64,000 bases of DNA from Planctomycetota bacterium (GTDB taxonomy: Bacteria; Planctomycetota; UBA8108; UBA1146). Position 1 is the stretch's first letter. The number at the start of each line of letters is the position of its first letter. The DNA is taken from NCBI GenBank assembly GCA_016776905.1, contig JADHSM010000003.1:1-64000 (forward strand), given 5' to 3'. Shown here piece by piece: positions 12,668 through 22,050 of the stretch. Both the position numbers and the translations under genes were made by a program. The notes under the pieces were generated by a model. That model saw only the letters and a list, made by a program, of their open reading frames with translations, ran no database searches and was not told the DNA's origin.

Positions 12668-13700
12668 GCGCTGCCGTTTCCTCGAGTAGACGGGTAATGA
12701 TGTCATCCGAAGTTACACCCTCTGCCTCCGCGGCAAAGTTGGTAACAATACGGTGCCTGAGAACAGGAAGAGCCACTCTTCGAATGTCCTCTGCGGTAAC
12801 ATGGGGGCGTCCATCAAGGATCGCACTCGCTTTGGCACCCAATACCAGATACTGACCCGCTCTGGGCCCGGCTCCCCAATCGACATGTCGCTTCACAAAT
12901 TCAGGAGCATCTTCGGTTTTGACACGAGTAGCCCTCGTCAATCGGAGAGCATACCGAATCAAATCATCCGCAATCGGGACTTCACGAACCATGCCCTGAA
13001 GTTGCATGATGCGTTCGCCATCCAGTACGGTGTTAACCTCTGACTGATGCCCTCCCGTAGTTCTCTGCATAATTTCCAGTTCTTCCTCAGAGCTCGGGTA
13101 GTCGACCCGAATGTTGAACATGAATCTGTCCAACTGTGCCTCGGGCAACGGATAAGTTCCCTCTTGCTCGATAGGATTCTGAGTGGCAAGAACGAAGAAC
13201 GGCTCGGAAATGGGATGCCGTTTTCCGCCCACGGTGACCTGCTTCTCTTGCATCGCTTCCAGAAGTGCTGCCTGTGTTTTTGGTGGCGTTCTGTTGATTT
13301 CGTCAGCAAGCACAATGTTTGCAAAAATAGGACCCGGAACGAATCGGAAAACTCTATCCCCAGTGGCTTTGTCTTCCTGAATGACTTCCGTACCAGTGAT
13401 GTCACTGGGCATCAAATCAGGAGTAAACTGGATACGATTAAAATTAAGACTGAGAGCTCTGGCCAATGTGCTAATCAGCAGAGTCTTTGCCAATCCAGGA
13501 ACTCCCACCAATAGGCAATGCCCGGAAGAAAGAAGAGAAAGAAGCAACTGATCGATCACTTCATCCTGTCCGACGATGACCTGAGCTAATTGCTCTCTCA
13601 AAGATTCCACGGCCTGTTGGACATCATCCAACGCTCCTACTGAAGCGGAGTCGGATGGGGAGAATGGGTTGTCCTCTGAATTCAGATCTTCACTGGTCAT
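12657..13700 (-). CDS. MoxR-family AAA+ ATPase
   Basis: 347 residues. Walker A is GVPGLAKT (66-73), Walker B is VLADEINR with D133 and E134, and the sensor region [22 protein letters not shown] (about 172-193) is the hallmark of MoxR/RavA ATPases. A helical lid domain follows. The ATG at 13700 has a GAGGAA site a few bases upstream. It is the first gene of the eight-gene minus-strand operon, and its promoter should lie in the 640-base gap shared with guaB. MoxR proteins act as chaperones that remodel VWA-containing complexes, and two such partners are encoded directly downstream. Confidence 0.95.
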   Translation of the reverse strand: MTSEDLNSEDNPFSPSDSASVGALDDVQQAVESLREQLAQVIVGQDEVIDQLLLSLLSSGHCLLVGVPGLAKTLLISTLARALSLNFNRIQFTPDLMPSDITGTEVIQEDKATGDRVFRFVPGPIFANIVLADEINRTPPKTQAALLEAMQEKQVTVGGKRHPISEPFFVLATQNPIEQEGTYPLPEAQLDRFMFNIRVDYPSSEEELEIMQRTTGGHQSEVNTVLDGERIMQLQGMVREVPIADDLIRYALRLTRATRVKTEDAPEFVKRHVDWGAGPRAGQYLVLGAKASAILDGRPHVTAEDIRRVALPVLRHRIVTNFAAEAEGVTSDDIITRLLEETAAHVV

Positions 13701-14340
13701 CAGGTATTCCTCGTTCCTCTAATTTTATGCACCCGGGATATCACTCGCCGGAGAATTTTCATCAGGCTTGGCTCACAAGTTTGATTTTCAGATCAGGGCT
13801 TTTCCGATGATCCCCGATTGAATCGGCCTTTTGGGGCCGATGACTGAGACAGCAAGGAAGATCCGCAATAGACCCCCCTTTTGACCTGAGATCCCCGCAG
13901 GCCTGCCCACTTTCGAAAACTACCGAAGATGCAAAAAAGGACATCACCGGGCCCGCTGGGACGCGGAATCCATTCGGATCCAAAAAAATCCCCCGCAGAA
14001 CTCCTCAGAGGATAATCGAGGTCACTGAGCGTTGAAACCTTGCAAGGGGCTGAAAAGCCCTCATCGAGGACAATATCGACCAATTTCGAGCAAGATCCCC
14101 CGTCCTTACTGGCCAGTGATTCCCTTTCGTCTCGTTCGGTCTCGTTGACTTCGATCAGGCCTCCCCTAAACTTTGCCAACTGCCCCTCATAACGATGCGT
14201 CACAACGGGGTGGTTCCACCGGAATTTTGACGAATCGGCTGTTGCCGATATCTCTACCCCATCGGGGTCAATTTCGGCACACACAGACGCACTTAAAGAG
14301 GACCCGTCTTTGGAATGGGTAAACAAGCAGAGGGGGCCAC
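13701..14340. other. 640-base divergent intergenic region between MoxR operon and guaB
   Basis: This gap must hold the divergent promoters of the MoxR operon and the gua genes, but no convincing sigma-70 boxes or known riboswitch were recognised. A 7-bp stem-loop is visible at 13822-13841 (ATCGGCC, six-base loop, GGCCGAT), and a small CCCC/GGGG hairpin lies near 14257. A minus-strand frame stays open for 195 codons (13793-14380), but its first ATG lies inside guaB, no ribosome site is seen before its possible starts, it uses GGG often unlike the neighbours, and the product matches nothing recognised. It is not called as a gene. Confidence 0.6.
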
Positions 14341-15849
14341 ATGGCCGATGGCATGACTGCCAGTGAAGTTTTTCATTCACACAGTAGCCTGACCTATGAC
14401 GATCTCATCATCATGCCCGGATTCATCGATTTCGGCGTGCAAGATGTCAAACTCCACACTCAGCTCACTCGGGAAATCGCCATTCAGGCTCCCCTGTGCT
14501 CCTCACCCATGGACACCGTCACAGAGACGGAGATGGCTGTAAATCTAGCCCTTCTGGGTGGGATAGGTTTCATCCATTACAACAACTCCATCGAGGAACA
14601 AGCTCGAATGGTCAGACGAGTAAAGCGCTATGAGAATGGCTTCATCTCAGAGCCCATCGTCCTCTCTCCCAATCACAAAATTTCTGACGTTGATCAGATC
14701 CGTGAACGTCATGGATTCTCAGGTGTACCGATCACCGAAGACGGAACCCTGCAAACTCGTCTCGTAGGGATCGTGACCAACAGGGATATCGATTTCGAAT
14801 CAGATCGCTCGATCACGCTGAAAAATGTTCTGACAAAGGATCCCATCACTGCCAAGAAGGGCATCACTCTCAAGGAAGCCAACAGAATTCTTCGCGAATC
14901 CAAAAAAGGAAAACTTCCCATCGTGAACTCGAAGGGATTGTTGACTGCGTTGGTCTCCAGAAATGACATCAAAAAGAACAGAGACTTCCCAGAAGCTTCT
15001 AAGAGTGCAGACAAGCAACTGATGGTGGGCGCAGCAATATCAACACGCCCCGACGACAGAGTTCGCCTCGAGGCACTGGTCGAAGCAGGAGTGGATGTCA
15101 TTGTCGTTGACAGTGCGCAAGGCCATTCCGTCTTCCAAGTTGAACTGCTCAGAGAGGTCAAGGCGACTTACCCTGACCTCCAGGTGATTGCCGGAAACGT
15201 CGTCACTAAAGACCAATGCGAAACTCTCATCGACAGCGGTGCCGACGGAATCCGTGTAGGAATGGGTCCAGGATCTATTTGCACAACTCAAGAAACCATG
15301 GCAGTCGGGCGCGGACAGGCCGCAGCGGTCTTCCATTGTGCGAACTACTGCCGTTCCCGTGGCGTACCCGTCATTGCAGACGGAGGCATTCGGGACATTG
15401 GGCATATCGTGAAGGCCCTCGCTCTCGGATCTTCTGCTGTCATGATGGGCTTGATGTTCTCTGGAACCTCAGAAACCCCTGGTGATTACTTCTACCAAAA
15501 TGGTGTGAGACTGAAGCGGTACCGTGGAATGGCTTCTATTGAAGCGATGGACTCCGGTGGAGGAAAACGATACTTCGCAGAAGATGAGCAAGTCCGTGTC
15601 GCCCAGGGTGTCTCTGGAATGGTTCTGGACAAAGGCTCGGTCAGAAACCTCGTGCCTTATCTATGTCAGGGACTCAAACATGCGTTCCAAGACATTGGTG
15701 TCAAAAGCGTCGATGCACTTCACTCAGCACTAGCTGCTGGACAGGTCAACTTTGAAACGAGGACCATGTCAGCACAACGTGAAGGTGGAGTTCACGACAT
15801 GTACTCTTACGAAAAACCTGCCCTTGGAACACGTGAGCGTGTCGAGTAA
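14341..15849 (+). CDS. guaB: Inosine-5'-monophosphate dehydrogenase
   Basis: 502 residues. It converts IMP to XMP with NAD+, the committed step to GMP. The catalytic loop GMGPGSICTT carries Cys314. A pair of CBS domains is inserted at about residues 96-215 (GIVTNRDIDF, PIVNSKGLLTALVSRNDI), and the flap region has KRYRGMASIEAM. The protein has full length for the family. The ATG at 14341 follows an AGAGGGGG ribosome site. guaA lies 34 bases downstream in the same direction, so XMP is passed to the next gene product of the operon. The flap wording SGTSETPGDYF differs slightly from the common AGTEEAPG but is otherwise normal. Confidence 0.98.
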   Translation: MADGMTASEVFHSHSSLTYDDLIIMPGFIDFGVQDVKLHTQLTREIAIQAPLCSSPMDTVTETEMAVNLALLGGIGFIHYNNSIEEQARMVRRVKRYENGFISEPIVLSPNHKISDVDQIRERHGFSGVPITEDGTLQTRLVGIVTNRDIDFESDRSITLKNVLTKDPITAKKGITLKEANRILRESKKGKLPIVNSKGLLTALVSRNDIKKNRDFPEASKSADKQLMVGAAISTRPDDRVRLEALVEAGVDVIVVDSAQGHSVFQVELLREVKATYPDLQVIAGNVVTKDQCETLIDSGADGIRVGMGPGSICTTQETMAVGRGQAAAVFHCANYCRSRGVPVIADGGIRDIGHIVKALALGSSAVMMGLMFSGTSETPGDYFYQNGVRLKRYRGMASIEAMDSGGGKRYFAEDEQVRVAQGVSGMVLDKGSVRNLVPYLCQGLKHAFQDIGVKSVDALHSALAAGQVNFETRTMSAQREGGVHDMYSYEKPALGTRERVE

Positions 15850-15883
15850 TAGCCCAGTGATTTGCAGCTGAGAGGAGGCCAGC

Positions 15884-17440
15884 ATGGCCTCGAAAAATGA
15901 TAACGAGTTCTGTGCGATTCTTGATTTCGGTTCTCAATACAGCCAGTTGATCGCAAGACGCGTTCGCGAAAACCGTGTGTATTGTGAAATCCTGCCTTGT
16001 ACCACAACCGCAAAGGAACTTGCGGAACGTGGAGTCAAGGGAGTCATTCTCAGCGGCGGGCCTTGCGGTGTTTATGACGAAGGTGCACCTCAACTAGATG
16101 CTGCCATCCTTGACCTGGATGTTCCAGTACTCGGAATCTGTTACGGAATGCAAGTCGCATGTCAATCCACCGGCGGAGCAGTGATTCCCTCAACTGAACG
16201 GGAATACGGAGATACAACTCTCTTCATCGATTCTACTGACAATCCCATCTTTGCGGGTTGCGGAGACAAGTTGCAGGTCTGGATGAGCCATGGAGATCGT
16301 GTTTCCAAGAGTGGCGATTCCTTTTCAGCCATCGCGCACACAGAAAATACTCCCCTCGCTGCAGTCCACGATACTTCCAGAAACTTTTATGGATTACAGT
16401 TCCATCCTGAGGTGACCCACACGCTTGATGAAGGAAAGATACTCAACAATTTCCTCTACAAGATTTGCCGCTTTAGTGGTGATTGGGAAATCAAAGACTA
16501 CGTCGAATGGGCTGTTCAAGAGATTCGTAAGCAAGTGGGAGATGGCCGAGTCGTATGTGGACTATCCGGAGGAGTCGATTCTTCCGTAGTAGCACTTCTG
16601 ATCCACCGAGCCATCGGAGATCGCCTGACCTGCTTCTTTGTTGATAATGGATTACTTCGTGAAGGGGAAGCTGAGCAAGTTTGCGAGGTCTTCCAAGGGA
16701 AATTCCAATTGGACTTCCGATTCATCGATGCGACCGATCGGTTCCTCGAACGCCTCGTCGATGTCACCGATCCAGAAACCAAACGAAAGCAAATCGGTTA
16801 TCAGTTCATTGAAGAATTCAGGGAAGCTGCGAAGGAATTCACAGACGCAAAATTCCTTGCTCAAGGAACCTTGTACCCAGATGTTATCGAAAGCGTAAGC
16901 CCATTCTCTGGACCTTCAGTCACCATCAAAAGCCATCACAATGTGGGCGGTTTGCCCGACGACCTTGATTTCGAATTGGTCGAACCTCTTCGATTCCTGT
17001 TCAAGGACGAGGCCCGCTTGATCGGCAAGGAACTCGGCCTTCCGGATGAAATCGTCAATCGCCAACCGTTCCCAGGCCCCGGGCTTGGCATTCGTATCGT
17101 CGGCGAAATCACACGAGATCGACTGGAGACTCTTCGCGCAGCAGATGCCATCGTTCGTAAAGAACTTGAATCCTGGTCTCGCCATAAAGAGATTTGGCAG
17201 GGCTTCGCCGTTCTGTTGCCGGTAAGGTCAGTAGGAGTTCAGGGAGATCAACGAACCTATGAGGCGACTGCTGCTTTGAGAATCGTCGAATCGGTCGATG
17301 GAATGACTGCCAACTGGATGCTTCCTCCCCAAGACATTCTCGCTCGTATCTCCAACCGGATCTGCAATGAAGTTCAAGGAATCAATCGCGTGGTTCTCGA
17401 TATTTCAAGCAAGCCACCATCCACCATCGAGTGGGAATGA
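15884..17440 (+). CDS. guaA: GMP synthase (glutamine-hydrolysing)
   Basis: 518 residues. It aminates XMP to GMP using glutamine and ATP. The N-terminal class I glutamine amidotransferase has the nucleophile Cys86 in LGICYGMQ and the His/Glu pair in FHPEVTHT. The ATP pyrophosphatase domain has the PP-loop GLSGGVDSSV, and the C-terminal dimerisation domain ends in the conserved KPPSTIEWE. The ATG follows AGGAGGCCAGC, a strong ribosome site also seen word for word before korA. It follows guaB directly and completes GMP synthesis. Confidence 0.98.
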   Translation: MASKNDNEFCAILDFGSQYSQLIARRVRENRVYCEILPCTTTAKELAERGVKGVILSGGPCGVYDEGAPQLDAAILDLDVPVLGICYGMQVACQSTGGAVIPSTEREYGDTTLFIDSTDNPIFAGCGDKLQVWMSHGDRVSKSGDSFSAIAHTENTPLAAVHDTSRNFYGLQFHPEVTHTLDEGKILNNFLYKICRFSGDWEIKDYVEWAVQEIRKQVGDGRVVCGLSGGVDSSVVALLIHRAIGDRLTCFFVDNGLLREGEAEQVCEVFQGKFQLDFRFIDATDRFLERLVDVTDPETKRKQIGYQFIEEFREAAKEFTDAKFLAQGTLYPDVIESVSPFSGPSVTIKSHHNVGGLPDDLDFELVEPLRFLFKDEARLIGKELGLPDEIVNRQPFPGPGLGIRIVGEITRDRLETLRAADAIVRKELESWSRHKEIWQGFAVLLPVRSVGVQGDQRTYEATAALRIVESVDGMTANWMLPPQDILARISNRICNEVQGINRVVLDISSKPPSTIEWE

Positions 17441-17450
17441 AGGGATACGC

Positions 17451-17543
17451 ATGTCGTTCTCAGTTTTATTGGTTCTAGCAGTTTGCTTAATCGCAATTCT
17501 GCTCATCATTTTTTTCCTAAAATCTGATCCCAGCGATAACTAA
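17451..17543 (+). CDS. Predicted 30-residue single-helix membrane peptide
   Basis: A small frame starts 10 bases after the guaA stop, with AAGGGA about 5 bases before the ATG. It encodes Met-Ser-Phe-Ser, then about 19 hydrophobic residues (Val, Leu, Ala, Ile, one Cys, Phe), and a short polar tail ending KSDPSDN. This is a textbook single transmembrane helix with a charged tail. It matches no family known to me. Ribosome site, spacing and product character support a real small gene in the gua operon, but length alone gives little statistical weight. Confidence 0.45.
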   Translation: MSFSVLLVLAVCLIAILLIIFFLKSDPSDN

Positions 17544-17597
17544 AGTTTCCGTAAGAGGCTGAGACACGAGTTCGATTCAAGTTGAAGCGAGGCGAGA

Positions 17598-18098
17598 ATG
17601 GCACGGCAAATCCAGGGTAATCTTGACGGTAGAGGTCTCACCATCGGAATTGCGATGTCCCGCTTCAGTGGAGATCCCTGTCAAAGATTACTCGACGGTG
17701 CAATCCAAAAACTGGAAGAGCTAGGGACCTCAACCGGTCAAATCGACGTGGTCTCTGTCCCCGGTGCTTTCGAGATTCCCATCATTGCCCAAGAAATGTC
17801 GCTCGGTAGGCCTCAGAGGTATGACGCGGTGATAACACTGGGTTGCGTGATCCGAGGAGAGACTCCTCACTTCGATTTTGTCGCAGGTCCTTGTGCGGAT
17901 GCATTGATGAAACTGCAAACCGGTGGAAGCGTCCTCGATAAAATGCCCCCAACGCCGGTCATCTTTGGCGTTCTAACAACTGATACTCGGGAGCAAGCGA
18001 TGGCCAGAAGCGGTGGCGAAAAGGAAAACAAAGGTGCGGATTGTGCTGAAGCAGCCGTCGAGATGGCAAACTTGCTCAAGGAAATGCGGGGCTTTTAA
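17598..18098 (+). CDS. ribH: 6,7-dimethyl-8-ribityllumazine synthase
   Basis: 166 residues. It condenses the ribulose-derived butanone phosphate with the ribityl-aminouracil to give lumazine, the penultimate step of riboflavin synthesis. Family motifs are SRF near residue 21, VPGAFEIP (64-71), LGCVIRGETPHFDFVA with the catalytic His91, and PVIFGVLTTDTREQA. Full length for the family. Its stop overlaps the nusB start by one base (TAATG), the common ribH-nusB pairing. The remaining riboflavin genes are not in the window. Confidence 0.97.
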   Translation: MARQIQGNLDGRGLTIGIAMSRFSGDPCQRLLDGAIQKLEELGTSTGQIDVVSVPGAFEIPIIAQEMSLGRPQRYDAVITLGCVIRGETPHFDFVAGPCADALMKLQTGGSVLDKMPPTPVIFGVLTTDTREQAMARSGGEKENKGADCAEAAVEMANLLKEMRGF

Positions 18099-18538
18099 TG
18101 TCGACAAATACAGGTCCTCGCCGAAGAGCCCGAGAGTTGGCTCTTCAATGCTTATTTCAATGGGATCAACAGAGACATGAGTCCACTCGGGAGATTGCAG
18201 AATCGGCTCTAGATGATCTAGGTGCCCTTCCAGACTCCAGAGATTTTGCTCTCCATTTAGTCGAGACCTATTGGAACAATTCTGCAGAAGTAGATGAATG
18301 GATCGATTCTGCGAGTGATAGATGGACATTGACTCGAATGGCAGTGATCGATCGAAACACTCTCCGAATCGCAGCGACAGAGTTACGATTCATGGAAGAT
18401 ATTCCTCCAAAAGTCGCCATCGATGAAGCGCTAGAAATCGTAAAGCGATTTTCCACCGAGAAATCTGCAGGTTTCGTGAATGGAGTTCTAGATCGCTTAC
18501 TGAAAGAGACTGTCGCCCGAGATGGAGATTCGAAGTGA
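18098..18538 (+). CDS. nusB: Transcription antitermination factor NusB
   Basis: 146 residues, all helical. The opening RRRARELALQCLFQWDQQ and the C-terminal IPPKVAIDEALEIVKRFSTEKSAGFVNGVLD are characteristic of NusB, which joins NusE and boxA RNA in rRNA antitermination. It is coupled upstream to ribH (one-base overlap) and downstream to ftsY (GTGA overlap), so the three are probably made from one message. Confidence 0.96.
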   Translation: MSTNTGPRRRARELALQCLFQWDQQRHESTREIAESALDDLGALPDSRDFALHLVETYWNNSAEVDEWIDSASDRWTLTRMAVIDRNTLRIAATELRFMEDIPPKVAIDEALEIVKRFSTEKSAGFVNGVLDRLLKETVARDGDSK

Positions 18539-19488
18539 TCTTTGACAAGCTTTTTGGAAAATCTAATAAAAAAGAAACCCCAGAAAAAGAAAAGCTGGGA
18601 GCGTTTCAAAGGCTTCGTAAAGGACTTGGAAAAACTCGGGAGGCCCTAACATCCATTTTTGGAATCGGTCGAAAACTCGACGATGACCTTCTCGAAGAAG
18701 TTGAAACTCTCCTGATTGAATCTGACTTTGGTCCAGGACTCTCGATGGATCTTTGCGATGAGTTGCGTAACTCATACAAAGACAAGGATTTTTCAGCAGA
18801 TGAAATCGTTCCATTCCTAAAAGGGAAACTCCGCGATCGTATCGGCGAAGAGCATGGAATACGTTGGGCTGAAGAGGGCACGACCGTCATCGTTGTCGCT
18901 GGTGTGAACGGAGTTGGGAAAACCACTTCTATAGCAAAGCTCGCCCACCAGTGGAGATCCGAAGGGCGTAGCATCGTTCTTGCGGCAGGAGACACATTCC
19001 GAGCGGCAGCGGCAGACCAACTCGGCATCTGGAGTGAGCGCTTGGACGTTGACATGGTGCGCGGAAAAGAAGGCGCAGATCCGGCCTCTGTTGTCTTTGA
19101 TGCTGTGAAGGTCGCTCAGGAAAAAAATGCAGATATCCTGATGATTGATACTGCAGGACGTCTACATACAGAAAAACCACTGATGGATCAGCTGGGAAAA
19201 ATCGGGCGAGTGATCAGCCGCAACCTGGAAGGTGCGCCCCATGAGGTTCTCCAGGTTCTCGATGCCACCACCGGGCAAAATGGCATCATGCAAGCCAGAG
19301 CATTCAATGAAGTGATGCCCGTAACCGGCCTCGTACTGACAAAACTGGATGGAACGGCCCGCGGAGGAGTCGTCTTTCCTATTCTCGAAGAACTCGGACT
19401 ACCGGTGAAATATATTGGAGTGGGTGAAGGCGTCGAAGATCTTCAATCTTTTGATCCCGAACAATTTATCGAGGCACTGTTTGACTGA
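18535..19488 (+). CDS. ftsY: Signal recognition particle receptor FtsY
   Basis: 317 residues from a GTG that overlaps the nusB stop. It is the SRP receptor GTPase of co-translational targeting. NG-domain motifs are G1 GVNGVGKTT (123-131), DTFRAAAADQL, DTAGRLHTEKPLMDQL, TKLDGTARGG and the closing GEGVEDLQSFDPEQF. The acidic A domain seen in E. coli is almost absent; only a short lysine-rich N-terminus precedes the N domain, as in many bacteria. Its last two codons and stop form the first unit of a 17-bp tandem repeat. Confidence 0.97.
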   Translation: MIFDKLFGKSNKKETPEKEKLGAFQRLRKGLGKTREALTSIFGIGRKLDDDLLEEVETLLIESDFGPGLSMDLCDELRNSYKDKDFSADEIVPFLKGKLRDRIGEEHGIRWAEEGTTVIVVAGVNGVGKTTSIAKLAHQWRSEGRSIVLAAGDTFRAAAADQLGIWSERLDVDMVRGKEGADPASVVFDAVKVAQEKNADILMIDTAGRLHTEKPLMDQLGKIGRVISRNLEGAPHEVLQVLDATTGQNGIMQARAFNEVMPVTGLVLTKLDGTARGGVVFPILEELGLPVKYIGVGEGVEDLQSFDPEQFIEALFD

Positions 19489-19543
19489 TCGCACTGTTTG
19501 ACGGATCGCACTGTTTGACGGATCGCACTGTTTGACGGATCGC
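19476..19543. repeat. Four tandem 17-bp units at the end of ftsY
   Basis: Units of ACTGTTTGACGGATCGC lie at 19476-19492, 19493-19509, 19510-19526 and 19527-19543. The first differs by one base (ACTGA for ACGGA) and contains the ftsY stop codon. The other three fill the whole space up to the stop of the convergent gene at 19544. This looks like duplication of the ftsY 3' end by slippage. Confidence 0.95.
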
Positions 19544-20758
19544 TCAGTCTTTACCGCGAGAGATCACCTCGAAAATTCCATCCCCATCGATATCAATATT
19601 CCCCAACTGCTCTATTCCAATAATCGGTGAATCGAGAATTCCGTCTCCGTCTCTGTCACCACCGCCCCCTTTTAATGATTCCCAAGAGACCCCAACACTC
19701 CATGGGATCACAGGCAATCGCCCCGCCTTAAACACCAGAGCATGATACTTTTCACCATCGAGAGCTTGCGCCAGAACAGCATCCCCCGATGAGGTTCTTC
19801 CTGTGGCGATGGCCTCACAACCGTCCATTAAGCCCGAAAGAGGTCCCAATGTTTTCTTGAGCAGTGAACGCTCATCAAAAGTCAACAGTAGGAGGCCGCT
19901 TCCAGGGTCTGTAGAAGCAGCAGATTGAACCAACAAAATCTCTTCTTTTTGATCTCCGTCAAAATCAACAACATAGACAGCGACGCTATTCTTTGGAGCC
20001 AAGGCCCTCAATATCGGAGCGGCTAAATGAAGTTCACCTTTAAGATCTCTACAGTTGATCATCAGGTCAGAAGTTCTCGCAGGCTGGTTATTCCCATAAA
20101 GACTATGAACTCCTGCGATGTCGCCCTGCCCAGGGAGACTCGCTTCATTTCCTTGAAGAGGTCTCATCACTGATCCTGATTTGGAAACATGTCCCAATCC
20201 GAGAACATGACCCATTTCGTGAACGATCACCGAATGGAGATGAGGGTTCGGCAGTTCTGGAAATCGGGGTTTTGTCGCCAAGACTTCAGGTTTGTTACCT
20301 GGCTCTCCCAAATTCCATTGAAGAGCACTGTTGAGAATAATTCTTGTCGGTGACCCGGCGCCTCTTTTCACAACTTGAGCCAGAATTGATTCCGTCGATC
20401 CAAATCTGGCTCCTTTATCGACACTTCGGCTCTGCCATGTCACCACCACATCAGCATCTGCGATTTCGTCTATTTGGGTAAACTGACAAGTTCCCGATAG
20501 GGTCCAACTGTTGAAAGCCGCCTTCATGACCGCCGTCGCGGGTTCAATCTCGACAGGGCAATCTTCAGATTCGTGGACCCAGCGAATGTCAGCGACTCCC
20601 TCCATACGCCCAATGATGGAGAAAGGATAAACATAACCCTCCTCAAGAAGGGAAGGCGAAACAACACCTCGATCCTGTGGGGTCTGACATGAGATCAAAC
20701 ACAGGAGAAGCCCCGTGAAGAGAAGGCTGATTCTGTTGAAGTGACTGCCATTTTTCAC
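19544..20758 (-). CDS. Matrixin-like zinc metalloprotease, lipoprotein, with FG-GAP/EF-hand-like tail
   Basis: 404 residues from a GTG at 20758, preceded by AGAGGT. A lipoprotein signal ends at LISC with Cys24. The catalytic domain has the zinc motif HEMGHVLGLGH (His180, Glu181, His184, His190) and a Met-turn SVMRP at Met198, the metzincin pattern of the M10 matrixin group. A C-terminal region holds calcium-loop-like stretches (DFDGDQKEE, DRDGDGILD, DIDGDGIFE), as in FG-GAP or EF-hand repeat proteins. It probably acts at the outer membrane or cell surface. It stands alone between ftsY and the di-heme pair, with a terminator of the latter between them. Confidence 0.85.
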   Translation of the reverse strand: MKNGSHFNRISLLFTGLLLCLISCQTPQDRGVVSPSLLEEGYVYPFSIIGRMEGVADIRWVHESEDCPVEIEPATAVMKAAFNSWTLSGTCQFTQIDEIADADVVVTWQSRSVDKGARFGSTESILAQVVKRGAGSPTRIILNSALQWNLGEPGNKPEVLATKPRFPELPNPHLHSVIVHEMGHVLGLGHVSKSGSVMRPLQGNEASLPGQGDIAGVHSLYGNNQPARTSDLMINCRDLKGELHLAAPILRALAPKNSVAVYVVDFDGDQKEEILLVQSAASTDPGSGLLLLTFDERSLLKKTLGPLSGLMDGCEAIATGRTSSGDAVLAQALDGEKYHALVFKAGRLPVIPWSVGVSWESLKGGGGDRDGDGILDSPIIGIEQLGNIDIDGDGIFEVISRGKD

Positions 20759-20829
20759 TCAACCTCTATTCTAGACCTGTCGGCTGCCCACGAGAGATGA
20801 GAAAACTCATTCCAACTCATAGCATGATG

Positions 20830-20873
20830 AAAAACCGCCCGTGATACAAATGCAAGGCACGTATCACGGGCGG
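20830..20873 (-). terminator. Rho-independent terminator of the di-heme cytochrome operon
   Basis: A perfect 13-bp stem (CCGCCCGTGATAC at 20835-20847 with its complement at 20861-20873) encloses a 13-base loop. On the minus strand it is followed by TTTTT. It lies 29 bases downstream of the stop at 20902. Confidence 0.9.
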
Positions 20874-20901
20874 ATTATATCTTAATTTTTATCGAAAAAG
20901 C

Positions 20902-22050
20902 CTACAGATCGTTAAGGAACAAAAGAAGCTCTTCACGTTCTTGAACCGTCAGATTCATATAGTTCTGCCTTGAGAGATTAGCCTCGTCAAAATGCATTTC
21001 GATCGCTTGCTCGATTGTTGAAGCTCTACCATCGTGCAGATATGGCGCTGATTTTCTCAGGCCCCAAAGCGTTGGTGTTATGTAGAAACCAACGGGTGCC
21101 TGCGGCTCTGCCATTCCGCGGAAATCCGCTTCATGAATGTCATGAAGAAGGAGATTCGAGTACAGGGGCACAGGACCGTTACTCCCTGAGAGTTCGGGAG
21201 TATGGCACGTCGCACAACCAACGCTTTCAAACAGTACTTCTCCAGCCGCAACTTGCCCGCCCCCTCGTGGAGGAGGTGCCAAATGCTGGTTGTAGAAAAT
21301 GAGATCATTGTATTCCTGTATAGGCATCTCAGGATCTGCTATCGCATCTCCATCGGAAAGGATTCCAAAGCCACGCCCATCATCAAAGACGGTCAGGCCG
21401 AGTTCTCCACCCAAGGCATCTCGGACAAAGTCAGATACGGCGGAGATTTGTCCCTTCCAACCGAATCGACCGATTTCAAGAACTCCGCCACCCACATCGA
21501 CCATTCTTGCAACACCCCTGACACCGTCATTATTGACATCCATGGGGTCCTCGTTAGCAAGGATCTGGGCCTCGAAGATGCTCTCAATGGCACCGGCACC
21601 CAGAATCGCTGGCGTCTGTCTTTGTTCAAAAATATCTGCGCTGGCGTCGGCATCTTCGCGGCCAGGAGTATCCGGTCGACGTAACTTACTGGCGACAGGG
21701 CCACCCGGAAGTGAAACGAAGGGACCGAGTCCCCCATTATCATTTCCGAACTGGGTGACATTCGTGTCGAGTAAACCACCCGCACCAATGACAGGCTTCT
21801 GGTGACAAGCTCTACACGAATCTGCATTCATATCCGGGGTACCGAGTCCCTCGGATTGACGCCAATCCTTATCAAAAACTTTACGTCCGCGAATCCATTG
21901 CTCGAGCTCAGCAGCGGAGAGAACTCTGTCGGGTCCTCCCCAATCACCTACCGCTGGAACCGGAGTGTCGTCATCAATGATCTCTGCCGATAGCATTCCA
22001 GCAGTCAGAAGGACCATGAGGAAAATCAGTAAGTATTTTATTTGAGTCAT
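20902..22050 (-). CDS. Di-heme oxidoreductase-like cytochrome c (DUF1111 type), secreted
   Basis: 382 residues. The signal peptide covers residues 1-22 (MTQIKYLLIFLMVLL). There are two heme c sites: C79-x-x-C82-H83 (CRACH) and C279-x-x-C282-H283 (CATCH). The wording around them (NADSCRACHQKPVIGAGG, VGCATCHTPEL, and PYLHDGRASTIEQAIEMH near the end) fits the di-heme oxidoreductase/DUF1111 group, related to bacterial cytochrome c peroxidases. The start overlaps the stop of the upstream paralogue by one base, so the two are coupled. They may form a two-protein redox complex in the periplasm. The substrate is unknown. Confidence 0.88.
   Translation of the reverse strand: MTQIKYLLIFLMVLLTAGMLSAEIIDDDTPVPAVGDWGGPDRVLSAAELEQWIRGRKVFDKDWRQSEGLGTPDMNADSCRACHQKPVIGAGGLLDTNVTQFGNDNGGLGPFVSLPGGPVASKLRRPDTPGREDADASADIFEQRQTPAILGAGAIESIFEAQILANEDPMDVNNDGVRGVARMVDVGGGVLEIGRFGWKGQISAVSDFVRDALGGELGLTVFDDGRGFGILSDGDAIADPEMPIQEYNDLIFYNQHLAPPPRGGGQVAAGEVLFESVGCATCHTPELSGSNGPVPLYSNLLLHDIHEADFRGMAEPQAPVGFYITPTLWGLRKSAPYLHDGRASTIEQAIEMHFDEANLSRQNYMNLTVQEREELLLFLNDL

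Noticed and set aside
13701..14340. Purine-type riboswitch before guaB
   Set aside because: The gap has hairpins but no recognisable conserved core or paired-loop arrangement of a known purine aptamer.
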